The translations under genes were made by a program, and so were the position numbers. From Patellaria atrata CBS 101060 (lineage: Eukaryota > Ascomycota > Dothideomycetes > Patellariales > Patellariaceae), in the NCBI GenBank assembly GCA_010093705.1, contig MU006089.1, positions 1,552,455-1,616,454 on the forward strand: 64,000 nt of DNA. Reading direction: 5' to 3'. The notes beneath the pieces are model-generated. The model searched no databases and was not told where the DNA came from. It worked only from the letters and a program-made list of their open reading frames with translations. The stretch's first letter is position 1. Every line of letters starts with the position of its first letter. Shown piece by piece: positions 34,237 through 44,486 of the stretch.

Positions 34237-35997
34237 CTACACAGTCGCCGACTCCAATTGTTTCGTATCCGCCGCTCTACCCGCAACACTACTCTTCCTC
34301 CTCTTCGCAACCTGCACTCTCTGCTGTCCGATACTCTGCGCAAAGTTACTCCTCGCACGGATCTGCGGACCCTTTTTATAGAAGATGTAGATCGGGACCG
34401 TCACGACTACTGCGATGCAAGCAAGGATAGTGGATGCGTATTCGACGGGGCGGCCTGGGATGTAGGCGTACATAGGTGCGGAATACATAGCTGCAACACC
34501 AGCAAGGAAATCACGAGCGAGATCGTTGCCACCCGTTGCTGAGGCGGCGTAGGGGCCATAAGCGGCAGTCATGTAGTCGATTGAGGATTGGTAAATCGCG
34601 TACTGGGATTTTTATTAGTAATAGTCACCAGGAAACAATATATTTGATCATACATTCGCTATACCGACGAGACACGAGAATATCATTGGCGCTATCCAGG
34701 GGATGCCGTAGTCTGGTCCTAGACTCGTCCACGCAAAGCCGAACATACCGACAGCTTCTAGAGGAGCGACTAGAGTAGATGTATTAGCAACAACGGGCTT
34801 TATTCTCTGGATATTGGGTCCTTACGGTAGAGGAGCCACCATAGCCGAACTTCTGGTTCAAGACGATCAGGATCCTTACGGCGGATTCCACGGAAGCGGT
34901 GTATGGACGGCAGGTAGGAAAGATATGCAAGGATGTATCCGATCAATAGCCTAGGAAAAGTTGATTAGTATGATTAGATGACATTATTGAAGGGCTGAGA
35001 TTCAATCTTACGGTATGAAAGCAAGACTAATACCAATGGTCCCAAAACCCCATTTTTCATAGACAGGTTGGAAACCTTGAAGGAAAGTGAAGATCAGTGC
35101 ATCGCTAAAACCAGAGAGGAGCGATAACCAAAGCACGATAGGCTCTGTAAAGAACATGTAAAAAGGTCGATAGACAATCGTCCAGAACTCCTTCAAGGTT
35201 ATCCGCTTCTCTTTAATTTCATTTGGTCCGTAGATATTCGTTTCTCCCGCAGCCCGTCTCTTCTTTGCTTCACGGTCAAGTAGGATTGTTGCCCTAGTCT
35301 CCGGGTTTGCGACAAGGTGAACAAACTGGACGAACCCTCCGATGATCAGCTGTATCCAGAAGATCCATGCTAAACTGAGGTTGTGTTCTACGAATCCTCC
35401 AGCAACGGCACCAACCACCGATCCTCCCACTGAGGAAAGCACAAGAAATGCAACAGCATATTCTTGTTCATTTGGTTCCCACATATCAGCGAGGACACCC
35501 AAAGTCACAGATCCGCCGGCAGTGCTCAATCCTCCTAGAAATCGACAAATAACGTAGGTCCCATAGTTTGGCGCAAGTGCGCATGGTATTTGCCAAATAT
35601 TGACCAAGAACAAACTAGCCTGTTGAATGGGCCATCTCCCAAACTCCTCACTCCAGGGGGCCCACAACTCACAACCGAAAGCATATGCGACGAGAAACAT
35701 CATCTGGGGTATGCGAGCAACCTGCTTTGTAGTGTGGAAATTTTCTGATATAGCTGCTACGCCGTTTGCATACATCGATGCATTCAGATTCATACTGATT
35801 TGAATCAGAAAGACGACACCTAGAATCTGCCATTTCCGCCAAGTTGGAAAAGAATAGCCAAGTTTGTCCCAAGCATCAGCCTCTGTGAGCTCAATCTTCC
35901 CATCTGCTCTCTTTTGTGGGCTAGGAGAACGGGATTTCTCGGGCATATCTCGCTCGGCACGGTCGCCATGCTCATATCGGGGGTCTGAGGTCGCCAT
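34237..35997 (-). CDS. MFS transporter, DHA1 (polyamine/drug) type
   Basis: Four exons (35997-35012, 34950-34826, 34769-34654, 34602-34237) with introns of 61, 56 and 51 bp give 530 residues. Each junction restores an uninterrupted membrane segment, for example GISLAFIP joined to LLIGYILAYLSYLPS. A charged Ser/Pro-rich cytosolic N-terminus (residues 1-45) precedes about twelve hydrophobic segments. RFLGGLSTAGGSVTLGVLADMW and the GRW after TM2 are typical of fungal DHA1-like H+ antiporters related to Tpo-type and multidrug carriers; TM5 carries SSVGGSVVGAVAGGF, the antiporter-type glycine-rich motif. It should reside in the plasma membrane. Substrate is unknown; no biosynthetic genes lie next to it to suggest one. 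The C-terminal tail is basic (QQRVQVAKRRKSSVAG). Confidence 0.88.
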
Positions 35998-36960
35998 TGT
36001 CGAGCTGATGGGTGTAGTTTAGTTTCTTTGGACTAGACTCAAGCGAATACTCGAAGACTCGAATATATATGTCCAAGAATTTGTGACTCTCATACGGTGT
36101 CTTAGTATGAGTTGTATATGGAAACAAAAGAGATAAGAATATGAGACTTGTGAGTTAGAAAATGCTTGAAGACAAGGCACGGTCTCAAAACAAAAACAAG
36201 GGAGAGAAAAGGTACTTCAGACTGCCGTGAGTACGTGACTGGAAATAAGCATAGCAGACGGTCTTATCAACGCTTATATCTCTTGGGGGAAGATCTTAAG
36301 CATTTTATAAAAGAAACAAGCTTGCGGTGTCGACTTGCGACTTTACAATAGAGCATTCTTGACTTGGCCTACGTCAATGGCTACCGGGTGCGCGATCCCT
36401 CCCGCGTCGTCACCAATAACAATTCGACATGGAGAGTTAGTACGGACGTTGGATATGCTTATCCCATCGAAGATCGTACACCTCGATACACGTTAGAAGC
36501 GTAATTTGTGCGACTACTACTGTAGTACTTGAATGCACTGTCAGAGGGCCTGATATTCGTTCGTCGGAGTTCGGAATGAGGCGGTGGAGAAGAATCGAAT
36601 AGACGGATGCGTATGATGCGTTTAGGATACTCAGGGGTTGGATCACCAGCACCGTCATGACTTGTACACCAACAGTCTGGGAGCTGGGAAACTCGAAATC
36701 GGTATTGAGCTGCACAGGCAGACTGTGATAGACGAGCAGATAATTTCATCCCTAGGAGTGTAATTCCCTGGCTTAGAAACTTATACTTGACCTTCTGCTT
36801 CGAAGAAAGGGAAGTTTTTAGCATCGGCAAAACTCGCTGACAAAGCTCCCTATTCCCACTTCTGCGCCGAGGAAAAACCATACACCACCGCATTTCCTTA
36901 TCAAGAGTTATTATACTTGACTAATATATTATAAACACCGTTCAGATTACATCATTGCCA
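35998..36960. other. Upstream region of the MFS gene, otherwise empty
   Basis: AT-rich spacer up to the tRNA gene. Overlapping short frames on - at 36437-36893 have no recognisable content. It probably holds the transporter promoter. Confidence 0.4.
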
Positions 36961-37032
36961 GGGCGTTTAGCTCAGTGGTAGAGCGCCCGCTTTGCATGCG
37001 GGAGGTCGAGGGTTCGATCCCCTCATCGTCCA
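36961..37032 (+). tRNA. tRNA-Ala (TGC anticodon), intronless
   Basis: A 72-nt cloverleaf can be drawn by eye: acceptor GGGCGTT against ATCGTCC (one T-T mismatch and one G-T pair), D arm GCTCAGTGGTAGAGC, anticodon stem CCCGC/GCGGG with loop TTTGCAT giving anticodon TGC, T arm GAGGG-TTCGATC-CCCTC, discriminator A. The internal A box (TAGCTCAGTGG) and B box (GGTTCGATCCC) are intact, and a T-run shortly downstream can end Pol III transcription. Confidence 0.95.
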
Positions 37033-37314
37033 TTTGTTTTGCTTTTGCTGGTTTCACAACCTAGGTGTTTACTTTGTGCATGTTAGCTGGTTAAGTTGAT
37101 AGTATGGAAGAGATTTTTTTGAATGGTGGGGGAGTTGGTAGGTCAATCTTGGCTGGAAACGGGTGAAACTATCGTGACAAATCACTTTTTACAGTACGAA
37201 CTTGACGGAGTATGATTTCAATTGTTTTTACAATTTTTATTCATTCTCTATTCTATTCAATCTATCTATAGTCGTCTCTCATACCGACATGAGCATACTG
37301 AAGACGAATCCCCT

Positions 37315-38636
37315 TCATGATCTCCCAGAGACCTTGTAGGTCGAGTCAATATCTCCCCACTTGATCTGGCTGAAGGTGACGGAGGTATCAGGTTGAGACT
37401 CTTTGATAACCGCTGGGTCACCCTCAGTGTCAGTGCAGGGACCAGCCTCGCCGCTATCGAGCCACTTCATGAACCCACCCTCATCCCACCAGACGCTGAA
37501 AGCAAGAACCATACCCCGGGACAAGGCAGCGCCCATACCGGCAGTAGCACCGAGATCCATGTAGCGTCTGGAGCCGGTAAGCTCGCAGAAGTTATCCTCT
37601 AGGTAGTCTTGCTTCGGCAGACCTTCGACGTTGATCATAGCGTTTTGGATGAGCTTTCCATCCTGGATATAGAGACGTTTGATGGCGACGAGCTTGCCGT
37701 TCTTTTGGGGGAACTGGGTTACGACAGTGAAGGGCTTTTTGGTGTCGACTTTAAGACCATCCCGGCCGTAGTACTGCGTCTGGTTGACCCTGTAAGGGTT
37801 GTAGCCGCAGCCGTTCTTGTCGCAGACACCTTCGAATGCGCACTCCTCGCCGGTGCACTCGTAAAGGCCAGTTTGGTTGCAAGGATGGGGTGCAAGATGA
37901 GTTGACCTGGAGTTGGCCTCCCAGATATCCATCTCATTGCAGCATGAACCTTTACCTTCAATGTTTCCCTGTGCTGTATTAGCGAGTCGGTTCACAGTTT
38001 AGGATCCATCTAGTAACTTACAACACCGTTAATGAAGGGAGTAGTGAAGCATTGAGCATCACAGTATCCAGTTCCGTAGTAAGCACCACCCTTGTTTAAG
38101 GAGCTCTTAGCACCATCTGCAGCCATCTCTGAGAGGTACAGAGCGCCGTTCATGCCGCAAGGTAACTTGGAAGCGTCGACATCAAAGGTGAGTTCCTTGC
38201 CTGTCAACTTGAGCATTTCATACTTCTGCTCATTCGGAGCTAGAAGGTAGACGCGAGGGCTAACGACTGAGCCATCCTCTTTGATTTGCCGAAGATAGAG
38301 GCTGCTTCCTGAAGTCTTGACTCCGTATTGGGTATAATCCATAATACCATCCATGATACAGTTCTCCGCGCATGACGCTTCATCAGGGCAAACAGTAGCA
38401 TTAGGCGCCTGTCCCCAGCTTCCGCAACCAAGACTAGGATTGTCTTTTTGGTATACGGGATGAGCGAGTGAGTCTAAGACAATCGCATTATTCTGCTTGA
38501 CACAACCACCTCTCTTTGTGCACTTCCATGTGTCGATCTTAGGATGTACCTCGCGGGTTGGGCCAGGCTTTTGGGCCGTGGCAAACCCGAAAAGAAGGGA
38601 AGTGAGAAAGACAAGAGCTGGAGCCATTGTGGTCAT
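37315..38636 (-). CDS. Secreted GH7 endoglucanase-like cellulase
   Basis: Two exons (38636-38022 and 37968-37315) with a 53-bp intron give 422 residues. The signal peptide ends FGFATA before QKPGPTREVHP, so the mature protein can begin with pyroglutamate as other GH7 enzymes do. The retaining catalytic set is EMDIWEAN at the start of exon 2 (nucleophile Glu, helper Asp, acid/base Glu). Cysteines are numerous and placed as in the family (TCKRGGC-type KCTKRGGCVKQN, LGCGSWGQ, GSCCNEMD). The length, the short loops and the lack of a linker and CBM1 suggest an endoglucanase (Cel7B-like) rather than a cellobiohydrolase, but the loops that decide this were only judged roughly. It may act with the AA9 enzyme elsewhere in the window. 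Two ATGs, at 38636 and 38627, are possible starts. Confidence 0.93.
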
Positions 38637-38690
38637 TCTATGTTAACTGGGACAAACCGAGCTCATGTAAACAGTAGAGCGCGATAGCCC

Positions 38691-38699
38691 TTTTTATAA
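38691..38699 (-). promoter_or_regulatory. TATA box of the GH7 gene
   Basis: TTATAAAAA on the - strand lies about 55-63 bp upstream of the GH7 ATG, a strong TATA box at the distance usual for inducible secreted-enzyme genes. Confidence 0.65.
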
Positions 38700-41194
38700 G
38701 AGCCATTTTCACCCTGGTGTTTACTGTGACGGTCTGTCGGTACTGCGGTTCATCATTAACCAACTCAATTGAGATTGTGCCCAGAAAGCAGCACTATAGG
38801 ATTCTTTCTAGAAGGTCAAAATGGAAGAAATCAAGATTGAAACTGCCGCAGAGCCATGCCATGCCGGCTCCGCGGGCCTGTCGTAGGCTTTCAATTGGCG
38901 CTGACCTGAGAGAAATAGATGAAAGAACAGACATTTCCCGGAATTCAGATAGGATGAGCGTAGTTGAAGTCGGTAACCAGATCGTTTTTATATTAATTTG
39001 CGGGCATGTATACATTGTATGGGGGCGGGGGAGACAAGGGTAACAGACGGCAAGACCTTGATATAATTTGTGGAGGAGGCGTTAACGCCTTATACTGGTC
39101 TGTGAGCGGCTGAATTGTCCCAGTTTGGGGTTTAAAATCCACTTGATCTCATGAAATACTACTTATACATTCGCCGATGTAGGAATTAATAGACTTCTCT
39201 CCGTCTTAGCTCGACGGAAATGGGATATTTCAACCAGAAATCGCTTCGGTTAATTCTGAAGGGGACTGGCTGACAGCTCAATTATCCCAGTTCAGCAGGT
39301 GGCCGTTAGAATGGCGCCAAACCAGGTACAAACCTAAAGCTGGGCTCTAAACCGAGTTCAACCCATCTTCCTGCAGACAACAGAGCGGAACAGAGTGTCA
39401 TATGACGCCTTTGAGGCTCCTGGCCATTTATTAAAATGGATACAAGCATGCGTATTCACCATCCAGTTCTTAGGAGAACTAGATGGTCGATTCGAAGGCC
39501 TGCGGTATAGGAGAACTGGTGCGAAAAGGAGGAGATAATCCAAGCGTAGTATATTTACATTTTTCATTCTTTTCGGTAACTCATTATTGGAATGGGTTAT
39601 AGATGTGAGGAGGGGATTGTGATCCTTTGAGAGTAGGACTGGAGATGTATAGCAACTTATTCCACCTCCAGTCTTCATTCTGAACACATATTTCTTCTTT
39701 ACATAAGCAAGAGCTAGTCGTTACAAGAGAAGGGTTTCTCCTTTGGACGATAATATTTTCTCGTAGTGTAGGTAGCTATCTACATCACTCCTCTCCAAGT
39801 GACTTTCCAGGAATGTCCCCTTATCCGTCAAAGTTAGCATTTCCCTATACTCTTACAGAACAACTACTGCGAACGCAGTATGTCAAACCGAGTTTCCTTT
39901 GCCTTTCCGGTCAAATGATCCAGTATGTACGGTTGTGCATCATCCATACGTTTTCCGCTTTCCTCGACACTGGCACTCATTCCCCTAAATCTTTGCTGGG
40001 AAATCCTTTCCTAGTTCCGCGACATCCAGTTTTTCTCGAGAAGTCCAATCTTAGACAGGCCAATTATCTTTTTTCCCTTTGACGATTGGAAGGACCTGGA
40101 AGCATTGGCAGATGTCCAATTCCCTGTACGTCTCAGTAGAGTATTCAGGTTACTCTTAATGTTCTTGATCGTTTCGAATAATGTATTGAGTGATACTCAT
40201 TTGAGTATAAGCGCTCTCCTGCTCTTTTTCTAAGTACAACACTCCAATATTGGAGAGGTAGTTCTGTACTCGTATCGACTTATTCAACCTGTGAGAACTG
40301 GTATTCCTTTGTAATTCTGTCCTGGATGGAAGTATCTAAGAACATTGAGGAGTTACGCGCTGGTCAAAGAATGCAATGCCGGTCATAGGATATGCAGGGC
40401 CACGTTAGATGTTCTTCCATTAGTTATATGGATCTCCCGCAAGTTTGTTAACGGGATTTGATGAAGAAATATCAAGAGCACGGACATACTAGGTCACGGT
40501 ACGAAGTCACAAACTGATCTTATTCCTACGCCCTATTATTTTGCAAGTCCTCCCCCACTTTCAATTATGGTATAATAGCCTAGTGGTAGTATGCGGTACT
40601 TGCTCAAGTCAACCTCCTGCGTTACAACTGGTACGCGGGTTCAACCCCCGGTTGTGGCTGCTTAAGGACACTCACTTGAGATTCAGAAGGAAATAGAATC
40701 TTCTACTATCATACCATTCAATTGCCACAGCAAATCAGTTCGCCTGGTTTCCGGGATCCCTGAGGAGGATTTTCTTTTGTAATTTTTTTTTAATCGTTTA
40801 TTTATCTCCTCGACGTATCTCGGTATGATAATAGGATATTATTCCGGGTTTTTTTTATAGCGGTCGTTCTCCTGCTCTATTACTTCCTTGAACAGATGCG
40901 ATTGAAATGTGACCTGATGCTGAATCTGCATGCCGTTGTTTGTTAGGCGGCCACTCTGGTCTTGATCATTCACGAAAAGCTCTCGCGAGCTTGGTATAAA
41001 ATATAACTTACCCATCCACCCCACGAATCCAATAAATCTTCGTTTCCGTCATTCGTTTCCTCATCCACTCCAAAACCTGGAGCTTGGTACCTTTGGCGCA
41101 TTTTGCCGTTGCCTTGTCGACTTCTCCTGTAAAGTCTCAAGTCTTGGAAATTAGCAGTACACCAATATCATCCACAATCTTAGAACCACCGACC
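38700..41194. other. Long intergenic region with GH7 upstream elements
   Basis: About 2.5 kb without a convincing gene. A perfect 14-bp palindrome AGGCGTTAACGCCT lies at 39077-39090, about 440 bp upstream of the GH7 ATG. GCGGGG at 39025-39030 fits the CreA/CRE1 consensus SYGGRG. A tRNA-like segment (listed separately) lies near 40.6 kb. Short frames elsewhere are unremarkable. Confidence 0.45.
40569..40658 (+). other. tRNA-like segment, probably a tRNA relic
   Basis: Good Pol III boxes are present: TAGCCTAGTGG (40576-40586, A box) and GGTTCAACCCC (40638-40648, B box). They are 18 nt further apart than in a standard tRNA, which could be an intron or a long variable arm, but the putative acceptor (GGTATAA against TTGTGGC) pairs badly and no clean anticodon arm can be drawn. 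It looks like a decayed tRNA gene or a tRNA-derived fragment. Confidence 0.4.
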
Positions 41195-42284
41195 ATGGCA
41201 TCATCCCTACCTTCTACCTGCGCCGCTTGTGGCGTGCCAGCGACGACTGTTTGCGCTGGCTGCAAAAACGCACCAGAATCTGTCGTCACGGTCTATTGTA
41301 CAAAGGATTGTCAGACCAAGCATTGGAAAGATCACAAATGGAGCTGCAAGAAACTGCAACTACGGAAACAACTCTACCGAACGGCTTTATTTGTTCAACA
41401 ACTCTGGTACATCTATCGCAGCCGTACGTACGACTACAACATCAGTCGCGTGACGACCAATGATGGCATCCTCACCCTACATGGCGGCCCTCATCATTCC
41501 GATAGGCTACCTAATAGAATATATCGCCTTCCATCAAGTCTCGAACCAGGCAGCGATGAGTGGAAGAGCGTGTTGTGTGCACATATGTGTCAGGACGCGG
41601 TTGTTGACACACAAGTGTTGATCACAAAATACATCAAAGGTAAATTGGTCAAACCTTCCACAACAAGCGCTATAATCTCATGGAAAAATCATAGGATTAT
41701 GCAACTATCTTCGGGAAGTATACTTCACACCCAAGAATCCGATGGTGCTTGAGCATGTTCGTTATGACGGCACTCCGCTCCAGAATAGGGGCCAATACAG
41801 TCATTGTGTGTTCCAGGTTGCGCTTGCCAATGGAGAAAGATATGCCATCGATATAAGCGGTGCTCAATATGGCATATACACTCCATTCGCAACTTGGGAA
41901 AGGTACGAAGCACAATACATCAAAGAAACTACACATATCTATAACATTGGACACACGGCAATGTTTTTGGCGAATCCTATATCGATATTTGGCTATCGTG
42001 CTATTGGGAATGCAATGATTATTATCCTGGAGAGGAGTCTTATCAGGGTGGAGACAATCAGGAGTAGCACAATTGAGGAGCTCTTGAAGGCTGCGGATAT
42101 AAAGTGGAACGCCGAGCTTCCTGTATTCCTGGATCATATTGACGCACTATTGCATGGATATCTCAAACGAGCAAGGCGGATTGCTGAAGTGAGTCGTAAT
42201 GCTCCAGTGAGGAAAGAGATATTTCTGCAGGCTGGTGAGAAAATCCTTGCTACTAAATGGGTGGAGGTAGAGAAATGGTCATGA
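41195..42284 (+). CDS. MYND zinc-finger protein
   Basis: Two exons (41195-41639 and 41695-42284) with a 55-bp intron give 344 residues; splicing joins KYIKG to LCNYLREVYFTPKNPM, restoring conserved text that is lost if the intron is kept. The N-terminal MYND finger (about residues 8-51) has all ligands: CAACGV, CAGC, VYCTKDCQTKHW and HKWSCKK. MYND fingers bind proline-rich peptides. The rest (VRYDGTPLQNRGQ, YAIDISGAQYGIY, FLANPISIFGYR) matches a fungal family of MYND proteins of unknown role; no SET-domain motifs were seen, so it is not an obvious methyltransferase. The ATG at 41195 directly precedes the finger; the open frame extends upstream to 41084 without an ATG. Confidence 0.85.
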
Positions 42285-42764
42285 GTGAGTTGTATTTGAA
42301 ATTAGGACAAGAACATCTCACATGGAGAACTGGACAGAAGGAAATATCAAGCTCAGGAAAACTCTTGTATAGTACATACCTAACATATCACCGGTTGTAA
42401 CAACATGATTACTCAAGCTCGCTCATAGCCAACTTAAAATACAAACTTAATGGAATTAGGAAAATGTGTGACATATGACTGTATCTCGCACAAAGGAGAA
42501 TATACCGCTTGATATACCATTATGGTATTACGGAATTGAGCTTTTGATATAATCGTTGTCGCTCATAACGATGAAGTGGTATCATACATACTTTGGATTC
42601 TCCTCTCAGCTACTTCTCACCTCAGGGGGTTCAGATATAGCTTCCGTAAAGGGGCCGCATGCTAAGCCCGATATTACCCCCAAAGAAATGGCGGTATCTA
42701 GCGAAGTTTGGCCGACGCGTACAAAAGTTTACAAGTAAACCTCTGTAGTTAGAATTGTCCAAAG
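42285..42764. other. Spacer between the MYND and PER1 genes
   Basis: 480 bp between co-oriented genes, holding the MYND 3' end and the PER1 promoter. AT-rich, with no other feature supported. Confidence 0.35.
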
Positions 42765-43950
42765 ATGAGATTACGTTCGCCTTCAGCATGGCATACAATT
42801 GCTTTAGCTATTGGGTTTCTCTTTGTACAAGCAGCACACGCTTCCCTAGGTGATCGTCTACCCGACTTCAAAGATTGTGTCAAGGTACGCCGGTCGAAGA
42901 CTAGGGGAATCAGCTCATAACCCGCTCCCATCATGATATATACGTCTTGCTTACAATTGCATATAGGTATGCAAAGAGGTGAATTGCGATGTTGAGAAAC
43001 CGACTTATATTCGTACGTCCACATTTCCCCTCTACCCCACCTGATCCTATCCTTATTCCTACCTTCCAGCCCTCCGACACCGTCTCCTCCTGTGGGATTG
43101 TCCCTCCGAATGCGATTACACGTGCCAACACATCGTCACTGACACCCGCCTTGCGCGGGACCCACCCTACCTCCAACCGGTGCTCCAATTCCACGGAAAA
43201 TGGCCCTTCCACCGTTTCCTGGGCATGCAGGAGCCCTTTTCCGTCATATTCAGCCTGCTGAACTACCTCGCACACGACCACGGCATGGAGCGTCTTCGCA
43301 GTGAGGTCCCGGCCAGCTACCCGCTGCGCGTGTATTACCTGCTGTTCGGGTACATCGGGCGCGTCTCCTGGCTCTTCAGCATCCTGTTCCACACGCGCGA
43401 CTTCGCCCTCACTGAAAAGCTGGACTACTTCGCCGCCGGCGCCAGCGTGCTCTACCAGCTCTACTACACCCCGATCCGCGTCTTCCGCCTTGACCGCCGC
43501 ACCCCCGGGAAGCAGAACATCCTGCGCGCTTGGACCGGCCTTTGCGTCCTCCTCTACACCCTGCACGTGGGCTACCTCTCCCTGTGGTCCTGGGACTACA
43601 CGTATAACATGGCGGCCAACGTGGCCGTGGGCGCCGTATCGAACGTCCTCTGGAGCTGGTTTAGCTGGCAGCACTACCAGAGGCTCAAGCGGCCGTGGGC
43701 CGCGTGGCCCGGCTTCATCGTCGCCTGGATCATCATGGCGATGAGTCTGGAGCTGCTGGATTTCGCGCCCTGGCGCGGTTTCATCGACGCCCACAGTCTG
43801 TGGCATCTGGGCACCGTCTTGCCGACCGTGTTGTGGTATAAGTGAGTTCCCTGCGTAACCATTCCTTTGGGCGAGGGCTAAGTTAAGGGATACAGCTTTC
43901 TGATCAGAGACGCGAAGGAGGACCTGCAGGGTATGAGACTCAAGGCCTAG
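42765..43950 (+). CDS. PER1: Per1-like GPI-anchor lipid-remodelling protein
   Basis: Four exons (42765-42884, 42967-43012, 43070-43841, 43896-43950) with introns of 82, 57 and 54 bp give 330 residues. Exon 2 is only 46 nt (VCKEVNCDVEKPTYI). Per1 (PGAP3 in animals) removes the sn-2 acyl chain of GPI anchors in the ER; it belongs to the CREST membrane hydrolases. Seen: a signal peptide ending QAAHA before SLGDRLPDFKDC, a Cys-rich lumenal stretch (CDYTCQHI, WDCPSEC), KWPFHRFLGMQEPFSV, about seven hydrophobic segments, and conserved His residues (HVGYLSLW, DAHSLWHLGTVLPT) that make up the CREST active site. The tail RDAKEDLQGMRLKA lacks an obvious KKxx signal. Exon 3 is strikingly GC-rich at third positions, whereas exons 1, 2 and the flanks are AT-richer. 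Confidence 0.94.
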
Positions 43951-44486
43951 CATGGAAGGATTTTTCCTCCCTCCCACACGTACCGTCACTTACACATCTG
44001 TACAGTGTCGCAGAAGAAACAGTTTTAGTCTGTTCTACCCCGCTGGGTTCTCCGTTTTTGCGTGTACGCCTTTGGCTCAGGGCGTTTTGGTGTGGGGTTA
44101 CAGAATGCATATTTGACTTTTGTGGGGGAAAGATGGTTGCAGGATGTATAGAGGAATGCAATTTTTTGTGTGAATAGATAGTGGCGCCATTGAGCGTACA
44201 AGAACTCGTAGTTGATAGTACTTGGATCGTTGAGATCACGGTGCTCCCGTACATATTAGGGTCATCACAGGGACATTTGCAGGCATTCTAAGTTCGTTCA
44301 CACGCAGATATGAAAAGAAGAGGACAATGTTCATTTGTTATTGTTTCTATATGTACACTACGCCATCCATCAATCAAACGTTGAAAGAGTCCCTTTACGG
44401 ACAAAATATCCGAATACTGTACGCCAAACCCCGGCCATGGATATATGATGACGTGAAACCCAAAATGTTACCAATCTAAAAGCGAA
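43951..44486. other. Convergent 3' region of PER1 and ATG15
   Basis: AT-rich spacer between convergent stops. No coding signal, RNA gene or repeat is seen; it should contain both polyadenylation regions. Confidence 0.4.

Noticed and set aside
36437-36893. Overlapping frames on - before the tRNA gene
   Set aside because: Short, without ATG-led domain content; best seen as chance frames in the spacer.
37033-37314. Possible second RNA gene after tRNA-Ala
   Set aside because: No second pair of A and B boxes and no foldable cloverleaf in this short spacer.
42931-43989. 352-codon open frame on - across PER1
   Set aside because: Antisense to the GC-rich PER1 exon 3, with no recognisable domain; PER1 with four well-supported exons explains the sequence.
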